NCBI GenBank assembly: GCA_021234155.1 | Contig: JAJEKV010000049.1 | Span: forward strand, 2,883,487-2,947,486 | Length of the DNA stretch: 64,000 bases | Source: Isoetes taiwanensis | Lineage: Eukaryota; Streptophyta; Lycopodiopsida; Isoetales; Isoetaceae | Direction of reading: 5' to 3' | Part shown: positions 12,119 through 22,790 of the stretch, piece by piece | Layout of the letters: each line of letters opens with the position of its first letter | Numbering within the stretch: the stretch's first letter is position 1 | Made by a program: the position numbers and the translations under genes | The notes under the pieces: model-generated | Seen by the model: the letters and a program-made list of their open reading frames with translations, nothing else | Told to the model about the DNA's origin: nothing | The model's database searches: none

Positions 12119-12353
12119 ATGGGAAAATGGAATTTGTTGTAAATCATCAAAAGATGTGGCAAGATTAAGTAGAGACACATAGTAGGAAAATGCAATTTGT
12201 TGTGCAAGACGGTAGTATATGAGATGCAATTTGGCCATTTGACCATGGGAGCATTATCACCATAGATGAAGACCTTAACACATAACATTATCTTTGTAGG
12301 TTAAATATTGAGCACATTTGTCCTCAAGTTCATAACAGTCTAGCTTCTTGAAA

Positions 12354-12569
12354 AGCTCATGTTCCATGTCTCTCAAGCAAAAATCTGGTTACTAGCAATG
12401 TATATATCATCTGATGCTATAAGATCCTTGTGTGGTTGATTTGAGCAGACATTGCATTGTCAAATGTTGGACATTATGATTTGGTGTTGCAAGATTTTCT
12501 GTATAATGATTTGATGTTGCAAGATTTGTGTGTCTTGATTTGGGCAAACATTGCATTGTCAAATCTTGG
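12354..12569 (+). repeat. Dispersed repeat, copy 1 (216 bp)
   Basis: This segment is nearly identical to 63787-64000 in the same orientation, with only a few differences near the left end; the second copy runs off the window. The unit has internal repeats: GACATTGCATTGTCAAAT and ACATTGCATTGTCAAATC about 100 bp apart, and two copies of GATTTGRTGTTGCAAGATTT. It is noncoding. High identity 51 kb apart suggests a recently mobile or amplified family of unknown class. Confidence 0.85.
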
Positions 12570-12828
12570 ACATTAACAATGGGTCCAACTACACAGGTTT
12601 GAGGCCGCTGTGTTAAATTTCTTGTAGAGTATAAGCTATAACATATTTGGAATCTCACTTGCAATATATCTTGTTCATTCTTAGAAGCACAATTTTGCTC
12701 ATTTTCAGTAGTTTGCCATATGCGTATCCCTATTCTGTATTCTTTTTTTTTTTTGGGCATGCTATATCGTGTATTTCGTATCCATATTTGTAACTATGCT
12801 TGTGGATGCTAAAATACTTTAAGTATAA

Positions 12829-12974
12829 GGGAAAATACCCCAGGGTTTTTCAAGGGGGTATCTAGCGCCGGCCGGCGGATGGCGGCGCGCCTGGCAGCGG
12901 AGGTGCTGAGTGTGTGTCCGCCACCGGCGTACCGCTGAAAAACATTGCCCTAAAACCCGAGGGGGTATTTTCCC
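12829..12974. mobile_element. GC-rich miniature TIR element, 146 bp
   Basis: GGGAAAATACCCC..GGGTTTT at the left end (12829-12849) is the inverted complement of AAAACCCGAGGGGGTATTTTCCC at the right end (12952-12974). The interior is strikingly GC-rich (GCCGGCCGGCGG, GGCGGCGCGCC) against AT-rich surroundings. Its right end lies six bases from the next TIR element. Confidence 0.65.
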
Positions 12975-12980
12975 GCAAGC

Positions 12981-13732
12981 GTAATAAACGGGGAGGTTGA
13001 AATTACGTTCATGAATTGGCTATGGCGGAGATCGGATATAAACTATGGCGATTCTTTCTTTGAATGCTTCGCTGAAATTAAACCCTAGACATCTATGGCT
13101 ATGGTATCTCTGCGGGTTTAAGCTTTAAACCATGTTGTAATATAAATACTCAGCCCTTTACATGAAAAAGAAGACCACAAGACTCATGGATCTTAAAGAA
13201 AAGCTTCAAAAAAAACAGAGACAAAAGCAAACCTATATTACAGTCCATTTGTCGGATTAAAGCATGCAAATAGCATCGAAATGGCAAAAAGATGGCTCAC
13301 TTTGATATTCAAAGCATGGCATTGCAGTGGCAAGCAAATATATCTTCAATCTTTGCCCCAAAGCATGATGTATTTTTTTTGGGCCGGCATAGCCAATTTC
13401 GCGACCTAAGCCCGGGTTCGGAGCTTGAACTAAAAGCGCAAAGGAAGCGGGAGCATCTTTCCTCGTGATCTTCGTAGACACCTAAAACATCTTCTCGCAG
13501 ATGAACCTAAAACGGGCGAGGTAGGATCGTGAAAGCGAGGGCCAACGAATCGCGGAGGGAGGGATCATTGAGAAAGCGAGCGTGAAGTCATACCCAAGAG
13601 TCAGCAACTTTCTCAGCAATAAAGAATAATGAGGGAGAGCTTAGCGCCAGCGCGCCCGCTGTAATGTCGGAGAATATTACAGGTTATAAAACAAGCCTAA
13701 TATAACAGTAATTTCAACCTCCCGTTTATTAC
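12981..13732. mobile_element. TIR element, 752 bp, possibly carrying a captured gene fragment
   Basis: GTAATAAACGGGGAGG to AATTAC at 12981-13006 matches the inverted complement of 13708-13732 (GTAATTTCAACCTCCCGT to ATTAC), 25 bp with a one-base length difference. On the minus strand inside is a coding-like stretch from an ATG at 13568, 28 codons to a TAG, then 74 more codons in the same frame to 13257. Its first residues are rich in Arg, Ser and Leu with almost no acidic residues (SLSRSYLARFRF), like a mitochondrial presequence. GC content is higher than in the flanks. A Pack-type capture of a host 5' region would explain this; the source gene is unknown. Confidence 0.55.
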
Positions 13733-14049
13733 ATCAAAGTATTTAATGTAAAATGTATCAATGTATTGAATACATTGGGTCATTGCCAATTCAACCACAA
13801 TAGAATTTGAGACTTGGTTAAACTCTACTGTCTTGGATGCTCCCTACTTGTACATGAAAAAGAAAGAAAACGAAAGTCGGCATATATGTCAATACAGCTC
13901 GAGGACCTAGGGAGCCACACATAAATATATCAAATTGAAGAAATCACCAAGAAATGGCGGCAGTTGACCTCAATCTTACAGTTGGAATGTTACAGAACTC
14001 AGGATCCTAGAAAAAGGGAGCAAATTTTTCCCCTTGCTTGGCAGATGCA

Positions 14050-15523
14050 ATGAAAATTACAGAGCTCGAGAGTCGGTGGATGAAGAGCAGAGCTTTTGGA
14101 TGTAGAATTTTGGAGGTGGGTTTCATCGGGCTGGTCATAATTCTGTATTTTTACATCACTGGAGGGTATGATTCGGTCCTAAACCCAGCTGCAATGTTGA
14201 AGCAGATCGGCACAATAACAGAGAAAGAGTTAGCAGAAAAAAATACTTCAGAATCAGGGGTCTAGTCCAGAGTAAGGCATTTCAAAGAACATGGAATAGG
14301 CGCGTTTCTGGTTGTAGAATTAGGGGCATACAGAACAAGTGCAAGCAGTTTTTCTGTAGTTGGTCTGTCTTGAAAACCTATGCATAGCCGCAGTTCAAAT
14401 GCATGTGGAATCGCCACAGAAAGCAAGGCAAAGAAAATTCTGCCAGATTGGGGATATGGAAGAACATACACAGTGGTAGTTCTAAAATGCAAATTCAACC
14501 AGGAAGTGGGCAGTGATGGAAAGGGAGGAAATTTGAGCATAGAAGCATCAGGGGGGCCAGGTATAGGCAAAACCCTAATTCCTGTGAATTTTTTAGTTCT
14601 GCAAGAAGAGGCTGGAAGGTTCAGTAGGGATTCCTTTGAACCTCCTTTCCCATATGACTACCTCTACTGTGGATCATCTGTGTTTGGAAATATCAGTGCA
14701 CAAAGAGTAAGAGAATGGATTGCTTACCATGCTCAATTTTTCGGACCGCGGTCTCATTTTGTTCTTCATGATACAGGAGGCATCAATGAAGATGTTAGAA
14801 GGGTCCTTGAGCCTTGGATTCAACTTGGAAGAGTTACCATCCAGGACCTTAGAGAAGAGAGCCTTTATGATGGCTATTACCATAACCAGTTCTTGCTTGT
14901 CAATGATTGCCTTCTTAGGCATAAATTCATGGCAAATTGGACCTTCTTCTTTGACCTTGATGAGTATATGTACATTCCATCAAACAAGACACTGGAAATT
15001 GTGCTTGAGGAGTTCAAGAATTACTCACAGGTTTTGATTGCACAGACTAGAATGTCAAAAGATATGTGCATTGAAGAAGAAGACAAAAACAACCATTCAA
15101 GGTAAAGAAAATTCTTTCTACATGATTTGGATGCTTGAAGAGGAAGTGGAACTGATCTTATGATGCTAACTGTGCAGGCAATGGGGAATTGAGAAGCTAG
15201 TTTTTAGGAACACAAATAGGGGAGTCCGGCGAGATCGAAAATATGCCATTAGAGCTTGGAAAGCAGATGCCACAGGGGTTCATCTTTCTAAGGATGTAAC
15301 AGGGAAAACTGCAAGAAGCCTTGGAACTACAATTCAATATTACCACTACCATGGCACAATAGATAAGAAAGGAGAGCTTTGCAGCCAGTTCTACAGATTG
15401 GAAAAAAATGGCACAAATACATGGTTCATTAACAACAGCTCTTATGCCTATGATGATAGCATGAAAATCCTTGCAGCCTCTGTGAAGAAATACGAAATTC
15501 AACAAATCGGTTTGCAAGGATAA
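14050..15523 (+). pseudogene. GT92 galactan beta-1,4-galactosyltransferase (GALS-like), two in-frame stops
   Basis: Two exons, 14050-15101 and 15178-15523, around a 76-bp GT-AG intron, with frame kept across AG|G. The start is the in-frame ATG at 14050, giving about 490 codons, the size of plant GALS proteins. The product would be a Golgi type II membrane enzyme extending beta-1,4-galactan side chains of pectic RG-I. Seen: a membrane anchor (about residues 20-42, GFIGLVIILYFYITGG); KILPDWGYGRTYTVVVLKC; FPYDYLYCGSS; REWIAYHAQFFG; FVLHDTGG; DGYYHNQFLLVNDC; the DXD metal site in NWTFFFDLDEYMYIP; and in exon 2 QWGIEKLVFR, RRDRKYAIRAWKA and YYHYHGTI, all GALS hallmarks. Oddities: TAG at 14263 and TGA just before KPMH near 14363 both interrupt exon 1 in frame, while everything downstream is clean. 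This suggests a recent pseudogene, translation from a later ATG without the anchor, or sequence error. Confidence 0.9.
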
Positions 15524-16454
15524 AGCTTTTCTTTTTCTTTTTTTTTCGGTAAATCAATTCAATACAATACCTCTGTACAGTAATCAACATACACATAACT
15601 TGTATTTTAAGGTGGGGTGCCTTGCTGTTTGGGTTTCCAAGTAGGTTCTCGTGCTTTTTAGTGGCATATGGGCCCTTCATTAGAGGTAGAATTATGCATT
15701 TTATGTCATTTTCTAATATTTGTCATGGCATGCTAGGCCAATTGCTACATAACATTTATGCATTGGGCATATCCAAAATGTGATGCTTACTATTTTTTTT
15801 AATAGACCACTAAAATCGATGGGGCCCTTCTCCCATTCTTCATGTTCTTCTTGGAATTAAGTGACTTGCGAGGAGGCAATCGAGTATGGAAGAGATTCTT
15901 CACAAGTTATCTCCATTCATTGGCAGATATTTGGCAAATATTTGACAGCTGAACAAGTAACTGCCAACATACTATCTATCTATCTTATTTCACTATCTAT
16001 ATTTCACATCCTAAGCCTATAAATATCTCATTTCCCATTGACTTGCATGAAAAGTAATCTATATATTGGACTCTCGTTCCATGTGTGATATCGTCAAATT
16101 ATAGATAGATAAATATTATTTTATTTTTTGTGTATATCATATCATAATATCCTTCATATTTAATTCTTATTGGCAAGAATCAACAAGAATATTCGTGCAT
16201 CATCGGGCAAAAAATGTATGAAATTATGAAAGGAGAAAAAAAGAACGAACCTCGAACTATTACTATGTTTCGTGCGTCATCTGTCGTCGGGGAAATCCAC
16301 TGTGAAAGGATGTGCAAGTACGTACAGGATGTGATGATGGTTAGAGTCTCTGTTTGCTTTACTGGTTATCCACAGTTGTAATATAAGATAAGAATGACAT
16401 TTAAGATTGTGATTTGATGATTAGTAGGAATTAAAGGCTGCCGGTTTGGAATCG
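15524..16454. other. 3' flank of the GT92 gene, no gene seen
   Basis: It starts with a T-rich run (15527-15548) as in a 3' UTR, followed by AT-rich spacer. No coding or repeat structure beyond low complexity. Confidence 0.5.
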
Positions 16455-16844
16455 ATGGCTTCCTGTTTGAATATGAATGGTTATTTTTGCGTTGCTTCAA
16501 CTCTCTCAGACATGGGATCAAAGAAGCAGAAGCATGGTGAAATTATCAGCGATGGAGAGGATGAACCGATGCCCATTCCAAAAAGATCGAGACTAGATGA
16601 ATGGTTAGAATGTGAGAATGATGCAAATTGTCTTTGCTTTGATCATGCACATGGAAGCAGTTCGTTGTATTGCTATGATCGTGATGGAAATGTAGTTGCA
16701 GATGCTTTGGATTGGCATGGGATTATACTTGCATTAATCGAGGTTCCAAGTCTTGAGACTACTCCGGTTTTGTTAAGCAAAGTGGCGATAATGGTGATGA
16801 AATATAGGATTTTCTTGAAATCGCCTTTCCGGCTGCTTGCATGA
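16455..16844 (+). CDS. Hypothetical ORF, 129 aa
   Basis: It runs from the ATG at 16455 to the TGA at 16842. The sequence is not repetitive and has balanced composition: a basic/acidic stretch (KKQKHGEIISDGEDE, then IPKRSRLDEWLE), then a Cys/His segment (CLCFDHAHGSSSLYCYDRDG) and a hydrophobic end. After the stop, an adjacent frame continues with coding-like residues (FLEIAFPAACMK), so the gene may be longer and frameshifted. I do not recognise the family. It could be a fragment of a host gene or a chance ORF. Confidence 0.3.
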   Translation: MASCLNMNGYFCVASTLSDMGSKKQKHGEIISDGEDEPMPIPKRSRLDEWLECENDANCLCFDHAHGSSSLYCYDRDGNVVADALDWHGIILALIEVPSLETTPVLLSKVAIMVMKYRIFLKSPFRLLA

Positions 16845-17248
16845 AAATGTGCCTTCTTTCATTCCTCCCCGCGGTTCTATTTGATTCGCGATGTTGTTTT
16901 CGCTTTGTGAAGATTGCTTTCGTATGGTCAATATTGAAGATGGCAAGGATGGTGAATTCAATCACTCTAAACATGCGAAGAAGATGGTGAAGAATTGGAT
17001 TGGTCGAGTGATGTTGTGGGAGATACATATGCTTAGGTTCTAGTAAAGGTGTGTATATGTCTTCTCTTCTTTGTAAAACGTGCATTGTTGGATATATTGT
17101 GAATTCTGCATTTGCATCTTGAATAGTATATATCAAAGATGAATAATAAACTATTACAAAACATAATCTAGTTTTATCTATAAACTTTTAAGGTTACTTA
17201 TGATAATATGGAAGACATCTTGTGTAGCAAACAATGCAACAAGTGGTC

Positions 17249-17856
17249 TATTGACGTAAAAATTACCATACAAGTTAAAATCTTTATAGTAACCTTCTAA
17301 TTTATAGAAACGACTCGTCCTTAGTATCAATTGAAAGGTAAACTCTGAAATTTCATAATGTTATTTAATAGGAGATTAAAAAAAATAAACCCATCATAAT
17401 AAAGTTTTTTCGCTTAAGTGGGCAGTTTATGGGCACCCTCCCCTAATAGAAATAGACGAGCGCATTGAGAGTTGTGAACCTTTACAATGTCGTATAAAAG
17501 ATAGTACCATGCATGCACATTCATCTACTCACATTAAAAGTTTTTCAATTTTTCCATAAGAATTTAATTGTTGTCTTTTCATTTTCATATGCAATATCCC
17601 CGTGATTTTTCCTCATTGATTTACTTAGGTTGGGTGCCCATGCCCATCCATTAGCTTAAAAAAAAACTTTATTATGATGGGTTTATTTTTTAATCTCCTA
17701 TTTTGAAAATAACATTATGAAATTTCTAAGTTTAACTTTCAATTGAGGTCTTAAGCACAATGGATTTTGATAAATTAGAATAGAATAGAATAGAATAGAA
17801 TAGAATAGAATAGAAGGTTGCTATAAAGATTTTAACAGTATTTTAGTACTAATAGA
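17249..17856. mobile_element. Foldback element with ~200-bp inverted arms
   Basis: The left arm 17249-17440 is the inverted complement of the right arm 17631-17856. Shared blocks in order: GTTAAAATCTTTATAG, AACCTTCTA, TCAATTGAAAG, GAAATTTCATAATGTTATTT, AGGAGATTAAAAAA, ATAAACCCATCATAATAAAG and GGGCACCC. The spacer is ~190 bp and noncoding. The right arm is longer mainly because of a (TAGAA)8 tract. The transcript or single strand would form a long hairpin, so it could also be a source of small RNAs. Confidence 0.85.
17776..17815 (+). repeat. (TAGAA)8 microsatellite
   Basis: Eight perfect TAGAA units inside the right arm of the foldback element. The corresponding place in the left arm carries only a single TTCTA. 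Confidence 0.95.
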
Positions 17857-20295
17857 ATAACAAATGCCCTTCAACCTGATTCACCAAAAGTCCTCCAATG
17901 GACCAAAGAAATACTCACAATTGACCTTCATTGGACCACAAGTGCCCATTTACCATGCATTGGGGCTCAATTTTTTAATAGTTCCGGAGGTATTAAAGGG
18001 CTATTAAAGGTAAGCGTGGGCTATCAAAGAGTAAAAAAGTGGGCTATTATGAGGCAAAAGGTGGGCCATTGAAAGGGAGTGGGTGAAAGAAAGGGACCCT
18101 CCCCTATGCACTTATTGATAGGTCTCTTACTAAAGAAGGCTTGGAGTCTAGGGCAAATCCAACTTCACACAGTCCTAGCTAAAGAAATGTTGCGATAAAT
18201 TTCTTGTATATATAAGGGTTTTAGGATGAGGGATTCAAGGCCGCCGCGATAAATTTCTTGTATGAGGGATTTCATACATACCCTTATCCGCGCATGCGCC
18301 ATGGATGGGTCTGCTAATCCCAACTGTCCACAAAAGATGAACCGTGGAGATTTAGCATGTCACGAGGGTAGGCATGCATGGGTCATGCATGGGGCACGCA
18401 ATACATCTCAATGCCATCGTATCAAAGAGGGGAGGTGTGATCTCGACTGTAGAATGTGGTGGGAAAGTTCCAGAAAGTTTCATAAATTGAGGCATCCGAT
18501 CTCAACCCTTACTAAAAGGGGCATAAATCTAGGCCCTTGATTGGAATAGTGAATAATTTAATGCTATTTGGTGAGGTCGCAATTGCATAGCTAAGGTTCT
18601 TCAATTTTTTTCCATGTAGAGATCTCCCATTGTTGCAAGGCACATTTCTCCATACACGTCCGTCACCATCCAAGAAAGAAAGGATTGTAGTGTTTGCTTC
18701 TTTGTTCATATACACAATTGCAATGGTTCTAGATTTGGCTTTAGGTGATATGCATATTACGCAGTCCACTAGATTTGCCTTCAAAGTTTGAGTCTATGTT
18801 GATACCTTGGAAGATATAACACATTCTCAGTCCTCCCTTGCATTAAGGTTTGTGATCTACTGCTATGTTGCAATAGTGTGAAGCATTTTAGATGTGGATG
18901 TTGTGTTTACGGGTTGGATAGATAGTAGTTCAAAATATGGACAAGTCAAAACGGTCGCGAGCTGGTGCATACCATAGCATTGTTAAAATCATTCATGGTA
19001 CCACCCATGAGGAAGTATGTTTCTAGTTTTGTTGAAAATAGAAAACCTTACAAAGATTAGCTTTGCACTCATATCCTCTGAGTTTAACAAGATATGAAAA
19101 TCTACACCATAAACCTCCCAAAGCATCCTCTTCATCTTGCAATACAAAATGAATGCTACCAAGTCTAGCTATATGCAGAAGGATGAGCTCTATATCCCCC
19201 GTTGGTAGTAATTGCTTCTATTTACTAATTTCATATTCTTATGTGGTTATCTAAAACTATCTGTTATCATTTTGTCTCCCCAAAAAACAACGATGATCTA
19301 TGAAAGTGAGATCAGGAAATTCAAATATTTAATTCGATCTAGGAAAATAAAGAGCCAAACATAGACATGGAGTCCATGGTTGAGACATGCATTCCTTATA
19401 TGTGACTTGATACAATATGAGCTAATTGATTTTGACATTTGGAATTGATTTTGATGGTGGGTAGGTCCACACAGCATTCGACTTTAACTTTCTCTTTGGC
19501 TCTTACTTCAAAATCCTACTTGCACTTGATTTTGCATAAATTCAGATACATTGAAGTTGATATAATCCCTACTTATGACTTTTGTCTTTGTGTTCAACTG
19601 TTAATTTGGAGTTGACTTTTGCTTCTGGACTTGATTTAAATGGGTTGGCTCGGCACTCAACTATCTACAATCCCTGAGTTAGATAACAGAATATCAATGA
19701 ATTTAAATCGAACAATACAATATCTCAAAGTTTAGCATAGGATGTATTTTGGACTACAATAACTTTGCACTCACTTCAACATACACGGTTGGCCCCATAC
19801 AGTTTGTTAAATAACAAGGACTTGTATTATTATAGATTTTTAAAAATAATAGATACTACTACACTTGTATTGATAAATACCAATTCCCATATATGCTTAA
19901 TATTAATTACCAATTCTCACATTTGTTTAACATCAATACAAGACTTCAATCTACGTTATTAGTTTAGCACCATTATTTTTTTCACATCATTACATAGACA
20001 CTTAATGTATTTCTACTTTTATTGATGATTTTGCTTACATATGGTTTTTCAATCATTAGTGGAACAAGGTTGCTTCCACGATGTGCCACAACATCAATAA
20101 GATCCTTTTCTCTAAACCATCAACAAGAATCGGTGTGTTCCTAATCTACTATCTAATTGAGACATCTAGTGTAATAGAATGAAAGGGATTTTAACCCTTA
20201 TTCGACAGCAAGCATAACCCAAATAATTAAAAAAAGTATAGAGATAAAAAATCCCCATTAAGCCTCCAATTACTTGAATCAGCTTTTTCTTTTTG
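17857..20295. other. Intergenic, no supported gene
   Basis: GCGATAAATTTCTTGTAT is duplicated at about 18192 and 18247, next to GCCGCC. The rest is AT-rich with no convincing CDS. ORFs of 60-90 codons here have no recognisable motif. Confidence 0.45.
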
Positions 20296-22790
20296 GAATA
20301 GAATAGAATAGAATAGTTTTTTAACGCCCACCGGAGACCAATAGTCATGGACCCATACAATGGTTAGTACACTCATTACTACTAGGATTAAAACCTCGCC
20401 TCGAAAGGTTTTCAAGGGAAAACCTTTGGCAAGAATGATGATACTAGACAAGCAGAGATAATGACTACCGAGGGCTCAAGAATCGGCAGACGCTTATCTA
20501 GAACCCCGCATGTATAATGCCAAGTCACAATGATGGTGCCGAGAAGTTGTGGAAGTGGAATAGAATGCTAAGGTCAAAAATGATTCCTGACTATCTCAAA
20601 GCGTGGCAACTCGTAAGAGTATGGCTTTCATCTTCAATAACTCAGAATCGCAATGCACATAGCCGCTTCACGCGGCAATTCGCGACGCTCCCATCTACCC
20701 CGGCTCAACCAATCCTCAGAAAGGACCCGTCGGGGAATTGATGCAATAGCTACAAGCTTGTTCCCCGACAATGAAGCAAGCAATAAGCTTGGGGCCCCGT
20801 GCCAAGGTGGGATTTATGTTGCATATGATAATGACCAGCTTTCACTTGGGCCAAAGTAATCAAGGCCCCATATCTTTTGAAAACGGACCATTGAGATATT
20901 GTTGCAAAAGCTCAGATCGAATCCGGTAAGCATGTCGGCGTTGCTCGGGTTGCACCCAACCGCAAACCATGTAGTGCAATGCTCTTTCCAACATCGCTTC
21001 AAACGCCGAGGAGATTCAAACATGGCAAGTGCAAGAACAAGATAGCTAACATCATCCATGTGGTGCACCTTGCGCATATAGTGGATGGCGCTTCATGGCG
21101 TAATGTTGAAGAGCCAAAAACACATCTCTTGTAAAAGAATAGCATGTGGGCACCGCTTGTTTTAACTCCGAGGTCAGAAGTGAGAAAGGACTTTTTTTGC
21201 ACCCACTCCAAGCTCTCCCAAGCACTAGCACTAATGGCGGGCGCCCCTACACTTCCGTAACCATACAAGAAAACAGTTCTACCAAATTCAAACAAGTGGG
21301 CTTTCCTCGCGGGCCAATCATGAATCTTCACAAAACAATTGTTTTGCATTGTATAGAGTGCTCTCTCCATCCAGCTTGACCACCCGCTTGGTAATACAAT
21401 CGTTCCCAAAGTCGTTCTTATGTAATTCTACACCAAGATACTTGTAGCTATCTACAACTTCAACTTGTGGCTATCATAGTGCATGGGGAACATTGTGGCA
21501 GAAGATTGAACTACCAAAAGCTTGGTTTTTGGAGATTAACACGCACAAACTTGTGTTCTCACAAAATCGCGGCAGAGCATGTCTTCGCGATATCAGCATG
21601 GCAGATATTGCCGGTGAAACATCATCAAACATACATAAGTTGCCTAATGATATAGTGTGCCAAATGTGGACCTTCGCCATGATTATCAAGCCATTCTTCC
21701 AATTGATCAATGTACAAGCCAAAGAGTGTAGGAGATAAAGGGCAACCCCGGATTTAACTCCAATATTGCTATAGTGATTTGAGTACGATCTTTGGAAATT
21801 TAGCAAAAACCCTTTCATAGAGCCGATAAAAGCAGATTTTGAAGATCTTGTGGAACCCTGCGGTACGCAAGCGGCCAAAGAAGCTCGGCGTGGTATTGTA
21901 TCAAAAGGTATAAAATCCACAAAGCATATATAGAGGTCTTGTTTTGTGACTTGACTATGTTCAATAAGCATGCAATGTGAAAATATGATCTATTGTAGAA
22001 TGGCATGGACTTAAAAGTCACTTTGCCCTACAAAGACGCACGTACACCGATGTTGTTACGCCCATGATGTCAACCGCTTCTTAAGAAGGCTAAGAGCTTT
22101 GAAAATATGGAACTTACCATGATCATGCGATAATTAGAAGGGTCATGCTTATCACCTTTGTAAATTGGTACAACCTTCGCCCGGCTTGACCCAGGATTTT
22201 TCGCAAGCCTTCTTTGCAAAGCTTGATTTAAAAGAGTAGTGATGATTGGAAGCAATAGCGGGGACCTCCCCATTTAAGCAATTCTGCTTGCAACAATGCA
22301 AACCTTGAAGATCGGGAGACTTGCCATTAGATAGATGCCGCATCCTTCTTTGACTTCCTCCTCACGTGAATTGAAGAATATCACCTACCAAAGGAGATAC
22401 GCAGTAAGGACCCCGGGATGATCATATAAGTGGACCAATAAACTCATCCCATTGCTGCGATAGAAATATGTCCAAGGGTAGGAGGTGGTTTCGATATAAT
22501 TTTTTGCTTGTAAGGTCCGAGGCTCATGTAGCGAATTCAAACTTTTGCTTCGATGCTCAAAGAACAAAGCGTGCCTTCTGCGTTTCAAAACGGACTTATA
22601 ATTACGGAATGGCATTATGTCGATATCCGGCTCAACTATCGCTCGCAATTGTTTTTTAAGCCGCCGCAGGTCCCTCATCAAACCGGGCATTTCTAGGAAA
22701 GGATTTCCTACCAAAGATGAGCAACACCGAATGCGCGTGTACCAGCAAAAGAGACAACGTAGCAAAGCATCGACCAAATGCCGTGATTAC
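20296..22790 (-). mobile_element. Degenerate LINE (family with TTCTA-type 3' tail), minus strand
   Basis: The 3' end is a short (GAATA)n tract at 20296-20316 (TTCTA tail on the element's strand), next to a conserved end motif: CGCCCACCGGAGACCAATAG, then GACCCATACAATGG. Reading the minus strand upward: a region downstream of the RT (about 21409-21000, starting MGTIVLPSGWSSWMERAL), GVKS..LHSLACTLINW (about 21760-21690; degenerate GVKQGCPLSPTLF..I), QDLYICFVDF..FDTIPR (about 21940-21890), PIYKGDKHDPSNYRMIMVSS (about 22180-22110) and NGKSPDLQGLH (about 22320). These are consecutive motifs of a LINE reverse transcriptase that primes on nicked target DNA. Frames are broken many times and the element is dead. 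The 5' part may reach 23.7 kb but cannot be delimited. Confidence 0.8.

Noticed and set aside
16759-17136. 125-codon minus-strand ORF
   Set aside because: It overlaps the plus-strand hypothetical ORF and has low-information composition.
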